Of a DNA stretch of 64,000 nucleotides, positions 11,943 to 22,167 are shown one piece after another; position 1 is the first letter of the stretch, and each line of letters opens with the position of its first letter. The notes under the pieces were generated by a model. The model made no database searches. It was not told the DNA's origin and saw nothing but the letters and a program-made list of their open reading frames with translations. The position numbers and the translations under genes are program-made. Origin of the DNA: Coprinus comatus (taxonomy: Eukaryota; Basidiomycota; Agaricomycetes; Agaricales; Agaricaceae); contig JAWPGT010000006.1 of NCBI GenBank assembly GCA_034638255.1, forward strand, positions 248,001-312,000, in the 5' to 3' direction.

Positions 11943-12707
11943 GTCTGATCTCATCGAAGACATTAAAAATTACAGAAAATGTGATATATATAGTTGTGCA
12001 AAGTCAGCCCGCTTCAAGTCTCTACTAATACCTAATATCTAAATGCAAGATATTGAAACTCAGGACTCGCGCACTCCTTTTCCACTTAGTCTCCATCCTA
12101 GCTCCACCCTACTATCTACTAGTTCTCACATTAGAGAAACTACGTTCGTCATGAGGGTCGTGCTTCTGGGACGTTAAAATGACTCAAAAAAAAAACACTA
12201 AAGAAACTGGTCAGATACCTCGAAGAATTCAAAATTCCATGGACCAGGACCTACCATTGTGCTGTCTTCCCGGAAGTAATGGAGACCAGGTAACTGGTTG
12301 TAGCTCATAACGGCTCTGAATGAGAGAGCCTTTCTCAGGATTTATTGAATCTGTCATATTCTAATATATTTGCACTGTTTTCTCAGTAAAATCTTGTTTC
12401 CGGATGGCCGAATTTTCAAAGTGAGATGATTTTGAGACTGATACAAACCATTTAACCAATTCAACAACATCTCCAGTATTGTTTTAGGAATAGAAAATTA
12501 ACAAGAGGAGTAGACCCTCGTAAACTCTCCAGCAACATGTTTGAACTTGGGACTCAAAGACTCTTTCTTGATTTTCGAACGCTCGGAGCCCTAGATTCCT
12601 GCGGTATGATACTAGACCTTCTTGGCCTCCATCAAAGATTTTTGTTATTTCTTCAAGATCAAACATGCATGTGGTCAAGTGTGAAGCTATATTTCATCCA
12701 CTGCCAC

Positions 12708-12823
12708 TCGGGAATGGCCGAATGCCACAATGTGCCAGCCCCGTTGCGCGAGGTTCGTCCTTAGATGCCAGAAGTTTGTCCTTGTCTACCTCGCACGTGC
12801 AGCGAGGGAAGGGTAGGAGCCTG
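12708..12823 (-). repeat. Right terminal inverted repeat
   Basis: Mirror of the left arm: AATGGCCGAATGCC near 12713, CGCGAGGTTCGTCC near 12747, GCACGTGC near 12793, and the outer end GGGTAGGAGCCTG at 12811-12823. Confidence 0.85.
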
Positions 12824-13413
12824 TTGTAAAGTTAGGCTCGCCAAGAACATATACTTATTTGTATTGCTAATGCAATAAAACTGGTAAGAAGCAACTATAC
12901 GTTTATGAGGACCATAGTCCTAACTGAGTGGCATTTGGTGTGAAAGTCAACTAAATATTCTGGAATAACTTGATTGCGATACGTACATATAATGATACGA
13001 TGTTACATTCAATGAAGGCCTCGAACTAGACATCACGTTCCCCTAATTGAGTACCCTCCATACGGTACGAAGATCATGATCACTTATACCATATTCTGGC
13101 ATGTGGATTACTGAGCTTATCGGTCAATGAAAGCGTTACAAATACTCCTGGTAGTCTCTACTAATCATATGCTATTTTTGATGCTGAAGAATACGTGGAG
13201 CTCTCAATTTAAAGCTCGTATACTAAATGTCAAAAAACCGAATCTTATCCCCGTCATCTGATCAAAGACACCATTTGAGCGGAATCGTGCTTTGAAGACG
13301 TCAACATGATGATACTCGTGATCAACACACCGACCTGACACCGACAGCTTTTGTCTTCATACACATCCAGCAGTATCGCAGGAGAGCCCTCATTGAAGTT
13401 GATATTAATTTAT
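12824..13413. other. Gap between TIR element and kinase pseudogene
   Basis: A/T-rich, no supported gene. The last ~30 bp (GATATTAATTTATAAAG) may be a weak continuation of the kinase copy to its right. Confidence 0.4.
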
Positions 13414-14597
13414 AAAGTTCTCGTCGGCATGCTCGCTGTGGACTGTCGTCGACGGACCCCTTTACACGAGGCCGTTTAGACGACAACAACAACAGCAACA
13501 ATTCCCTTTACCACCATCCCACATTCCAATCGCAGTCCCCAGATCAAATGCCATCAGCAAAAAATCAAACGAGGGAGATGGAAGTGTGCCAGGAAATGGA
13601 TCAGGATCAGCCATTGGTAGTGGAACAAAACGCAAGCCTACCACATTATTCAAATTCTTCCCACAACGATAACGATCACGGTCACCTTCACCTCCATCAA
13701 ATCCACCCTGCTCATTATCTCCAAACTCCTCCCCTGGTTCTCAAAGTCAAAAAAAGTCTTCTACGACGAAAACCTCAAACTCTTCAGTTGTCTTCTCCAA
13801 CCCAACAGCAAATTTCACCAATAACGGCGGCAGCGGCATTGAAAGCGTTCACGTTCAATTCGACAACAACAACTTTGACCAAGGCAACTCAACGCCAGGG
13901 TTCACGTTGGGGAGGTTTAGTTTCGAATCCAATAAGCAAACTATTACCACGCTTACAAACGATCTCAACACTGCAACTGGGAGGGTGTACGGTTCGAACA
14001 ATAGGAAAGTTGTTAAGGAGGTTAACAACAAGGAGAAGAAGGTCAACAACGTCAATATCAACAATGAGGTCGGGAATGGGAAACGGTGGCAATCGTCTTG
14101 GTTCGAAACATGGGATGGCCAGGGGAATGGGAATGGGAATGGGAATGGGTCAGCAGCAGCAGCAGCAGAGGGCGGAAAGAAATTCGTTTTCGGTACCATC
14201 ACGGGAACTGGAGCTTCTACAGAATCAACAACAATGTCACGCATTCGTCCTTCAGGTATCCCAGTCGCAATCTCAAATGGTGGTGTAGCGTCACGTATTC
14301 CAAAGGGTAAAAAGAAGGACGCATCTGGTCCTTCAGGTGGTGGTGTTGGTGGTGATGTTAAAACTAACGTGAACTCGAAAACTAAAATCCCAAAATGTCC
14401 TAATCCAGCATCCAATTCCACTCCATCTCCTACGGCTTCTTCGACCTTGTCAAGTGATACTTGGGCTATCGCCAATTCAACAAGACAGGGTCGTTTTGCT
14501 GTTGGTAGAAAAAATAGGAGAGAACTTATGGTTAGATCTCCGAGGCATTGGTTTATGCCTGGAAGGTTTTTCGCTTCAGCTGGTTCTGCTGCATAAT
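13414..14597 (+). pseudogene. Truncated copy of the Ran1/Ksp1-like kinase gene
   Basis: Corresponds to the kinase gene at 19108-22167. It keeps a 60-bp patch of the kinase C-lobe (13414-13473, matching LVGMLAVDYRRRTPLQE), fused directly to the Gln-rich start of the C-terminal tail (RRQQQQQQFPLPPSH). Everything between is gone, and there is no ATG, ATP site, HRD or DFG segment. A 6-nt insertion near 13671 relative to the intact gene turns the Q-R-S stretch into Q-R-stop (TAA at 13670-13672). Downstream the tail frame stays open to the same final residues, FFASAGSAA, with extra Ala-Ala and a short Gly-rich insert absent from the parent. It cannot make a kinase. A tail-only product from an internal ATG at 13907 is conceivable but unsupported. 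Confidence 0.85.
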
Positions 14598-15189
14598 TTT
14601 CTATTTTCGTTTCGTCTTCTTCGATTTTATTTTGTTCGTTCTTCTTGTTTTTTTCTTCCTTTGTCCACTTTCGTATTCGTTTTTGCTCAGGCCTTTTGGT
14701 CTTAGTTGTCATGAAATTTCTCGACGATCAAATGACATGACCTTCATGAGTTCATGATTTTAGACGCATTATCATTTCTTATTTATATCCCCATTCCCCT
14801 CATATCCTCAATTCCTCGTCACCACCTTCTTCATCACAGCATCTATATCCAACTTGTAATCGTCCTTCCTTCGTCATCAACCACAAGTGTACACATCTAG
14901 CATAACCGTTATACCATCAACATCAACATCAACGTACTACTACATAACTTTTTGGGCTTTATGTATGTATTGTACTCACCCTCTTTAACACAACCTTGTA
15001 CTATGTAGTTCTAGAATTTACAACGAATAAAAATTCGATTCAAGTTTTGTCCGTATTTTTTGTCCCAACCATCTGCAGGCCTCAAGGTTATCTAACATAA
15101 AAATAACTAGTTAGTACTGTGGAGACCAAAAACAAGCTGAATTTATGAGGGAGTAAACATACCGTATACGAAACCCGAGTCCAGACGAG
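13414..15189 (+). repeat. Left arm of an inverted segmental duplication
   Basis: Reverse-complement copy of 18382-21319, separated from it by about 3.2 kb. It carries the kinase 3' coding half, its 3' flank and the last exons of a neighbouring beta-trefoil gene. Compared with the right arm it lacks about 1.07 kb (right-arm 20195-21260) at 13473/13474. It also lacks about 135 bp (right-arm 18508-18642) at 15066/15067. Elsewhere the arms are nearly identical: the encoded C-terminal 220 residues differ at only a handful of sites and two small in-frame indels. Confidence 0.9.
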
Positions 15190-15640
15190 GTCTTTGTTAG
15201 TGTTTTTTATTGATAATGCCTCATCAGCCTCTTTATCCAGTTTCACTGTCAAAATTAAACTTACAACGACTCCTTCAGGTTTATTCAGGTCTACTAGATC
15301 GAATCCCCAAACAGTAGGAGTATCACCCATCGGTTTAAGAATCTAGCAGCAATGGATGGTTAGCAAAGCCTGTGAGGCGACTATAAGTATTAAGACTAGC
15401 GACTCCTTGAAACTTGTTGTCTTCCTTAGATACTGATAGGCATAGTTCCCAGCTTCTACATCCCGGATGGTTGCACCACCTTTAATTGGTTCCATGATCC
15501 ACTGATAAATCATAAAGATATCACATTGAACGCTGGTAAATTGGATAGTGGTATAGGCAATAAGTTTGACATACTACAGTCAATTACCGACCAATGGGAC
15601 AGTTAGTTGAGTTGAGTCGCCTCGGAGAAATAGTTAATGT
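15053..15640 (-). pseudogene. Degenerate beta-trefoil (I66/ricin-B-like) gene, left copy
   Basis: Minus-strand exons read WIMEPIKGGATIRDVEAGNY near 15510, TPTVWGFDL near 15310, NKDLVWTRVSYT near 15190 and ITLRPADG near 15090. This is the pattern of fungal secreted or cytosolic beta-trefoil proteins (ricin-B-like lectins or I66-type serine-protease inhibitors). The C-terminal end present in the right copy (QQLFQLGRSQDG) has been removed by the 135-bp deletion, which runs the frame into the kinase 3' flank. No clean N-terminal exon is visible. Called a pseudogene on those grounds; the precise family within the trefoil fold is uncertain. Confidence 0.55.
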
Positions 15641-15665
15641 TGCTTAAAATATATAAATATGTGAA

Positions 15666-15686
15666 GCATCTGACTTCGTCAGATGC
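15666..15686. repeat. Short perfect palindrome
   Basis: GCATCTGAC-TTC-GTCAGATGC, a 9-bp stem with a 3-nt loop, just upstream of the left beta-trefoil remnant. Function unknown. Confidence 0.6.
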
Positions 15687-16828
15687 GCTTTCTTGTAGAA
15701 GAGTCACGTGCCTCAAACAGCTCAGTCGCGTCTCACTTTAATTTTAATTCATCTACTACCATACGTCCTCGTTCTCACATCTGCGAATCCAATTTTCTCG
15801 CTAACTAATTCCTAAAACCCACCACCTCTCCTTACAACCACCAGACACGTTGATGGGTGAGCCTTCATGCTCATCCAATCGACGTGCCGCCCGGATACCA
15901 ACAGCCTTATATTTTTCCTCCCTTTTTCTCCTACTCAAATTCGCTCGGAAAAATGTAATGGCCTCGGTTCTCCTCACCCACATCGTAGGTGGTTGTTCAT
16001 TCGTTACTATACACACAGACAATATTATTATACCCTTTTGATTGATTATCTGACTCGCCGAACCAGAATATATATATTTATTGCTTTGCTTTTTTGGCTA
16101 TTACATTGACTGAGTTCTAGTCTATCGGAATTATTTGAGATATTAAGTTTTTATAATCTATAAGGACAGTGTTTATCATAATTTACACCAGCCATTGGGA
16201 CAGTCACACTACCACTCTATAATCTCATCTTTTCGCGAGGTGAGTGCCTAGAAACACCAAGCCAGGGTATATGCATATAATCCATGGTGGTGAGAGTAAA
16301 AGAAGGAATTTTAGTAGAAACCCGGGATCTGGTGTATTTTTGGACATAAAACTAATGTTGGTAGTAGCAGGAAGCAACATAAACACTCCATATTTAAAGT
16401 GTAGGCCTATATATGAGAAAGGTATTGTACTAAAGACCGAGGTCAAGAAATCCGGTGGGACTCTAAAAAATTCATTTGTCCCATTGGTTCGTGGTGTCCT
16501 ATCGGCCGTGATTGACTGTACCTGTGAAGCTTTGTTTGATGGATCGTTCTTTCTATAAATAACATGGTTTACTGTGCTCAATACTATGAAAGAGTATGCA
16601 TCACTCTCGACATTACTACAACACTGCGCTGGTTGTCTCAGCTCTTTGGGACCTATGCGCCTCGAAGTTCGATGATGGAAGACACCCCAAATAAGAGACA
16701 CCCACAGTATAAAGTACGATCATTCATATTCAGCGCCCACCGCTGAACAGAGAGTCACAAACACCCTGACATATACAGTCGATATCTTATGTACTTGATC
16801 GCGAAAAATAAATGCGTATTATTCTGTA

Positions 16829-16851
16829 AGAGCGTGTCATGAGCACGCTCT
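16829..16851. repeat. Short hairpin in spacer
   Basis: AGAGCGTG-TCATGAG-CACGCTCT, an 8-bp stem with a 7-nt loop. It lies in sequence with no gene support. Function unknown. Confidence 0.5.
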
Positions 16852-17179
16852 CTACTAAGTTTATGCACAGAAGATGACAGGCACGAACGGCGTTATTGAA
16901 CTTGTTGACTACCTACTCTCTCCTGTACTTAGTTACCTGCACTATAGTTGTAACGAAGGTGTTCCTTATTCATAATAAAATATGATCCAGCACATCACGA
17001 CTCAACTTCCGAAATCGTGAAAACTTTGTCGTCTGGCATCTCTCCCCCCAGATGCAACCGACGTACTAGCTCTTGAGTGACTGCATCTGACATCTCCGCG
17101 TGCGATTTCCCAGCTGTCCCAGCCAGTAATATACATATCTACATAGGCGTAATCTTGAGCAAACTTACGTGTGTTTCTC

Positions 17180-17295
17180 AAGTTCTTCTACTATCATAGG
17201 CTAAAACTTGTTGTCTTCCTTACAAAGTTAGCACCACCTAGTCTATAGTAGATCCATTCATTTTTCAGAAGCAGTATTTATTATTGTAGTTCGAC
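17180..17295 (-). pseudogene. Beta-trefoil exon relic (third copy)
   Basis: On the minus strand the order GAATGGATC, GGTGGTGCTAAC and AGGAAGACAACAAGTTT matches the left copy's GTGGATC, GGTGGTGCAACC and AGGAAGACAACAAGTTT. About 30 bp between the second and third blocks is missing. Only this fragment is recognisable, so it is a decayed paralogue. Confidence 0.4.
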
Positions 17296-17904
17296 TCTCA
17301 TGACATCGGGAAGTCAAAGTTGATTGCCATCAAAATTTACGTTCTTATGCCCATAATATCAACCCCGTCTATCCCCCCAAGCACGCCGTGTCTTGAACCA
17401 TCTATTATTAGTATCTCTGCTCATAACAGAAAAGTACAATATTATCTTAGGATTGCGAATTCGATTCTTCAAATTCATCATTGACACATGGGGATTGAGT
17501 CTACATTTCCAGAAGGTCTGGGTTCAAACCCCGGTCTGGTCGCTTTTATATGCTGCGTCAGTCATCAACCGACGACTTACCAGTTTGAGTCATCCAATGG
17601 AACCTGCCAAATTGATCTCGTTGGAGATAGATAGGTCCCGAGGAGCTGAGACGTCTAATGATATTATAGCATGAGTTCGATGAGCCATTTTCAGGTTAGC
17701 ACTTACCCAACCCGACTCAGTCAATAGTACGTGTATTATGGAAGGTCTAAAATCTAACATTCAGCCCATTGAAAGTTTCGGATGGCTACCTCTTATTCGG
17801 CGTGCTAATCTATTTACGTTTTCTTGAAAAAAAAAGTACATATATAAGTCTACAACAAAGTCGAACATCTGTATCCGTAGCTTCATTTTACATCGGTTCC
17901 TCAC

Positions 17905-18569
17905 AAATGACATTCCTCATCTACCACAATGACTGGTTGGCCATGACTTCTCGCAATATTCCTATGCGAGTTGTTTTTGGAAGGGACGACCCACCAACTG
18001 AAACCTCAATGGTATGTCAAACCTATTGCCCATATTCAACTTACCAACCGTCCTCAATATGACATTTCCGACTATGATTTATTAGTGGAGTATTGAACAA
18101 GTTGAAGGTGGCGTAACATCCGCAATGTGGACAATGACTTCTACGCCTATAATCAAAACAATGACCTCGTCAGTTCTTAATAGTTACAATAATAGTGCCA
18201 GTTTGCTAACCATTCATTGGCAATTGTTGTTAGATTGTTAGCCCGATACGTCTTACTCCTACTGTTTGGTCAATTGAGCCAGCAGGGGGTGGTAACTATG
18301 TTGTAAGTTAATTCCGGTGTCACCAGACATGAAAAACAAGGCTCAAGCGAGGCTGTATCATAGATCAAGGTCGCTAATGAAAACCTCGTCTGGACTCAGG
18401 TTTCGTATACGGTATGTTTACTCCCTCATAGATTCAGCTTGTTTTTGGTCTCCATAGTACTAACTAGTTATTTTTGTGTTAGATAACCTTGAGGCCTGCA
18501 GATGGTTCTCCTCAGCAGCTTTTCCAACTCGGCCGCTCCCAGGATGGGGTTTATGACCGAGCAGATTAG
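17905..18569 (+). pseudogene. Beta-trefoil (I66/ricin-B-like) gene, right copy, probable frameshift
   Basis: Plus-strand exons read IYHNDWLAMTSRN near 17920, WSIEQVEGG near 18090, TPTVWSIEPAGGGNYV near 18255 and VANENLVWTQVSYT near 18370. The last exon reads ITLRPADGSPQQLFQLGRSQ and ends at TAG 18567-18569. The repeated W-x-I/L-x-P-x-G-G and aromatic turns fit a beta-trefoil. Near 18112 the text GGCGTAACATCCGC lacks one base needed to read G-x-T-I-R-N-V. The restored continuation (RNVDNDFYAYNQNNDLV) parallels the left copy but then meets TAA. The copy therefore looks broken, although an unrecognised intron could rescue it. The right duplication arm covers its last two exons. Confidence 0.5.
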
Positions 18570-21319
18570 TAGTACAATGTACCTGTTTATACGCTCGTTA
18601 TCGCATATAAATGATATTCAGTACCATGAAAGCTTTCAGAGAGGGACAAAAAAATACGGACAAAACTTGAATCGAATTTTTATTCGTTGTAAATTCTAGA
18701 ACTACATAGTACAAGGTTGTGTTAAAGAGGGTGAGTACAATACATACATAAAGCCCAAAAAGTTATGTAGTAGTACGTTGATGTTGATGGTATAACGGTT
18801 ATGCTAGATGTGTACACTTGTGGTTGATGACGAAGGAAGGACGATTACAAGTTGGATATAGATGCTGTGATGAAGAAGGTGGTGACGAGGAATTGAGGAT
18901 ATGAGGGGAATGGGGATATAAATAAGAAATGATAATGCGTCTAAAATCATGAACTCATGAAGGTCATGTCATTTGATCGTCGAGTAATTTCATGACAACT
19001 AAGACCAAAAGGCCTGAGCAAAAACGAATACGAAAGTGGACAAAGGAAGAAAAAAACAAGAAGAACGAACAAAATAAAATCGAAGAAGACGAAACGAAAA
19101 TAGAAAATTATGCAGCAGAACCAGCTGAAGCGAAAAACCTTCCAGGCATAAACCAATGCCTCGGAGATCTAACCATAAGTTCTCTCCTATTTTTTCTACC
19201 AACAGCAAAACGACCCTGTCTTGTTGAATTGGCGATAGCCCAAGTATCACTTGACAAGGTCGAAGAAGTCGTAGGAGATGGAGTGGAATTGGATGCTGGA
19301 TTAGTGCATTTTGGGATTTTAGTTTTCGAGTTCACGTTAGTTTTAACATCACCACCAGACGCATCCTTCTTTTTACCCTTCGGAATACGTGACGCTACAC
19401 CACCATTTGAGATTGGGACTGGGATACCTGAAGGACGAATGCGTGACGTTGTTGTTGATTCTGTAGAAGCTCCAGTTCCCGTGATTGTACCGAAAACGAA
19501 TTTCTTTCCGCCCTCTGCTGCTGCTGACACATTCCCATTCCCATTCCCATTCCCCTGGCCATCCCATGTTTCGAACCAAGACGATTGCCACCGTTTCCCA
19601 CCCCCGACCTCATTGTTGATATTGACGTTGTTGACCTTCTTCTCCTTGTTGTTAACCTCCTTAACAACTTTCCTATTGTTCGAACCGTACACCCTCCCAG
19701 TTGCAGTGTTGAGATCGTTTGTAAGCGTGGTAATAGTTTGCTTATTGGATTCGAAACTAAACCTCCCCAACGTGAACCCTGACGCTGAGTTGCCTTGGTC
19801 AAAGTTGTTGTTGTCGAATTGAACGTGAACGCTTTCAATGCCGCCGTCGCCGTTATTGGTGAAATTTGCTGTTGGGTTGGAGAAGACAACTGAAGAGTTT
19901 GAGGTTTTCGTCGTAGAAGACTTTTTTTGACTTTGAGAACCAGGGGAGGAGTTTGGAGATAATGAGCAGGGTGGATTTGATGGAGGTGAAGGTGACCGTG
20001 ATCGTTGTGGGAAGAATTTGAATAATGTGGTAGGCTTGCGTTTTGTTCCACTACCAATGGCTGATCCTGATCCATTTCCTGGCACACTTCCATCTCCCTC
20101 GTTTGATTTTTTGCTGATGGCATTTGATCTGGGGACTGCGATTGGAATGTGGGATGGTGGTAAAGGGAATTGTTGCTGTTGTTGTTGTCGTCTAAAGGGG
20201 GTTGTCGAAGAAAGTGGGGAATAAATGTTGGTCATCGCGGTTTGACTATAGATTGGGGAGAGATGCTGACTTTGTTGTTCCGCCTCCCGAAAATTACTCC
20301 CATGCAAAGGATATCGAGGATAATGATGATTAGGATAAGGTCGACGATTTGAACGAAGTGGAGACCAATAAGTTGAAGCAGGTTCTGGAGAAGGAGATCC
20401 AGATCGAAGAAATGAAAATGTTGTAGGGTTTGAAGGACGCTGAAACCGAGAAATAGATGATGATGATGAAGTTCTTGAAGACGATCGCGAATAAACAGAA
20501 GGTGAAGAAATTCCTTGAGAAGCCTGCCAAACTGAAGGTGAAACCATCTCTTTATCTTCTCCAACAATCGTGGTAGCAGTGATTGCAGAAGTAGGTAAAG
20601 CAATCACTTTGCTTTCAGAAATGGCACTAGTCAAGTAGAACATGCTAGAACCATCATACTCGATTGCTGTGTGCATGATAGCGGAGGTGGCATCAGAAAA
20701 GTTGATGCTCTCGCTATTAATACCGTAGTCGAAACGTGGTTGAGGGATGTCGGTGTTGATCTTGAGTGGTCCTTTACGGTTACCAGCAAGTGTGGCTTTG
20801 GCGCCAAATGCTATCTCGGCACTGTTGGGAGTAGCGGGAAGAGAAGAAACGGGAGATTGAATAGATGATTCCGAGGGTGTTTGAGATCGATCAAACACCA
20901 AATCGTTGAGACCAGACTCAGACTCGTCGGAGGAAGTATAAGAAGAATTAACAGAAGCATGAGATTCGTAAGCCCACGTTGCACCGCACGATGAGCGATC
21001 AGCTGTCCATGGGGCAGCATCATAAGTAAACTCGTCCTCGAACACAGGCCTTGCAAAGATAATATCGGAAGTGGTATCCTTGCTCCAGCGAGAAGCGTCC
21101 ACACCGGGTGTAGGAGAGGGAGAGCGAGGAAGAGGAGGGTCGGTGTCCTCGGAAGAGTCGGTATCGATATCCATTCCTGATTCCCAGGGGCACCGGGCCA
21201 TACTTCCCTCGAAGATGACACCTTCCGAGTAAAACGTATTTATTCTCTGGATGGCCTTTCGGACCTCTTGCAAAGGTGTCCGTCGACGATAGTCCACGGC
21301 GAGCATGCCAACAAGAACT
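18382..21319 (-). repeat. Right arm of the inverted segmental duplication
   Basis: Source arm containing the intact 3' half of the kinase gene, its 3' flank and the end of the right beta-trefoil gene. Matches 13414-15189 in reverse complement except for the two stretches noted there. It is taken as ancestral because the kinase gene here is complete and continues to its ATG beyond the arm. Confidence 0.9.
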
Positions 21320-22167
21320 TTATTGATTTCTCCGGAGATAGGGAGGACACTGGGGAGGAAAGAAGAGGGGTTTCGAATGTAAGCCTGGAAAGTGGGATCG
21401 TCCGCAGTCGCTGACTTCCATGGATTACGTCCCGTAGCAAGGTTTAGGAGAATGATGCCCAACGACCAAATGTCGTTGTGTTTAGGGGAGTAATTCCCCT
21501 GAGGCGCAAAAGCGGCGCCTTGACACTCTAGATGAAATCATTAAGCATGAGGCAAACGAAAAGGTAAGATAGGGCCCTTACCTGGACTCATGTGGAACAC
21601 GCTCCCTGTGCGAAACTCATCGCTCAATTTCTCGGTCGTGGCCAGTCCAAAGTCCGTGATGGCAATTCGCAGTCCATCGTCGTAACACAAGATATTCTCG
21701 GGTTTTAGATCCCGATGATAAATGCCCATCTGGTGGCAATGCTCAACTGCGTCTAGCAGTTGTAGGAAGACATTCTTGATCATAGCGTCGTCTCCGAGAT
21801 AGCGACAGCTGTGTAGTATTTGCGTGAATAGATCGTGATCTGGAGCATAGTCCAAGATAATGTATGTGAGATTTAGACATTCTGCGACTCGATGAAGAGT
21901 CACAACGCCTGGGTGTCTTGAAGCTAACTGGTGTAGGGCAATTTCTCGAATATGCACCTGCCTGGAGCGGGGATTCTGAATTGGGGGAGTGACGAGACAT
22001 TTGACAGCGTAAGATTTTGGCGTCCCGGCTGACGGTTGTGTCTCTACTGCACGATAGACGACACCATAGCCACCCACACCCAAAACTTCCACAAGTTGTA
22101 GCGATCCTCCGTCGATGATGGTACCAATAGGTGGGTGAACAGGCGATAGCTGGAAGTTTGGCGACAT
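19108..22167 (-). CDS. Ran1/Ksp1-like serine/threonine protein kinase
   Basis: Fungal Ran1/Pat1-Ksp1 group kinase; relatives couple nutrient signals to meiosis, filamentous growth and TOR/autophagy control. ATG 22167 opens exon 1: a glycine loop VLGVGGYGVVYRA, AVKCL (Lys), IYHRDLKPENILC, ITDFGLATTE and HMSP. An intron (about 21531-21580) joins to ECQGAAFAPQGNYSPKHNDI and WSLGIILLNLATGRNPW. The kinase domain ends near LVGMLAVDYRRRTPLQE. The rest, roughly 650 residues, is a low-complexity tail rich in Ser, Asn, Gln and Gly, with RSRSPSPPSNPP and repeated GN dipeptides. It ends FFASAGSAA with the stop at 19108-19110. All catalytic residues are present. A truncated inverted copy of the tail lies 4.5 kb away, so the tail could be subject to gene conversion. 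Confidence 0.92.

Larger units (their letters stand above)
11826..12823. mobile_element. Non-autonomous TIR DNA element (~1.0 kb)
   Basis: A 998-bp unit bounded by near-perfect inverted repeats of about 117 bp, both ending outward in CAGGCTCCTACCC. The interior has no long frame and no transposase motif (DDE, hAT or Tc1-like residues), so it would need a transposase in trans. I could not find a clean target-site duplication. The flanks are TTATAAAAT on the left and TTGTAAAGT on the right, which are similar but not identical. The long, well-conserved arms (about five mismatches by eye) suggest recent activity, or an origin as a palindromic insertion. The element class cannot be named from the sequence alone. 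Confidence 0.7.
15641..17904. other. Spacer between duplication arms with gene relics
   Basis: No intact gene found. Frames at 16225-16701 (minus) and 16244-16558 (plus) overlap and lack motifs. A short relic near 17195-17290 (minus) resembles the beta-trefoil exon. Two short perfect hairpins occur at 15666-15686 and 16829-16851. Confidence 0.4.

Noticed and set aside
11826..12823. Assigning the TIR element to a named superfamily such as piggyBac from the nearby TTATAA
   Set aside because: TTATAA occurs only on the left flank and does not abut the repeat end. The right flank lacks it, so no target-site rule is met.
13855..14712. Long minus-strand frame (about 285 codons) opposite the kinase pseudogene, mirrored by one at 18992-19822 on plus
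   Set aside because: Both are antisense to the low-complexity kinase tail. They stay open because of its biased codons, carry no motif, and use the reverse of obvious Asn/Ser/Gly repeats.
16225..16760. Overlapping frames on both strands in the spacer between duplication arms
   Set aside because: No recognisable domain, no flanking exons and no consistent splice chain. The plus and minus frames compete for the same bases.
17500..17555. tRNA-like text CTGGGTTCAAACCCCGG followed by a T run
   Set aside because: It resembles a T-arm and terminator, but no matching acceptor strand, D-arm or seven-base anticodon loop could be found upstream.
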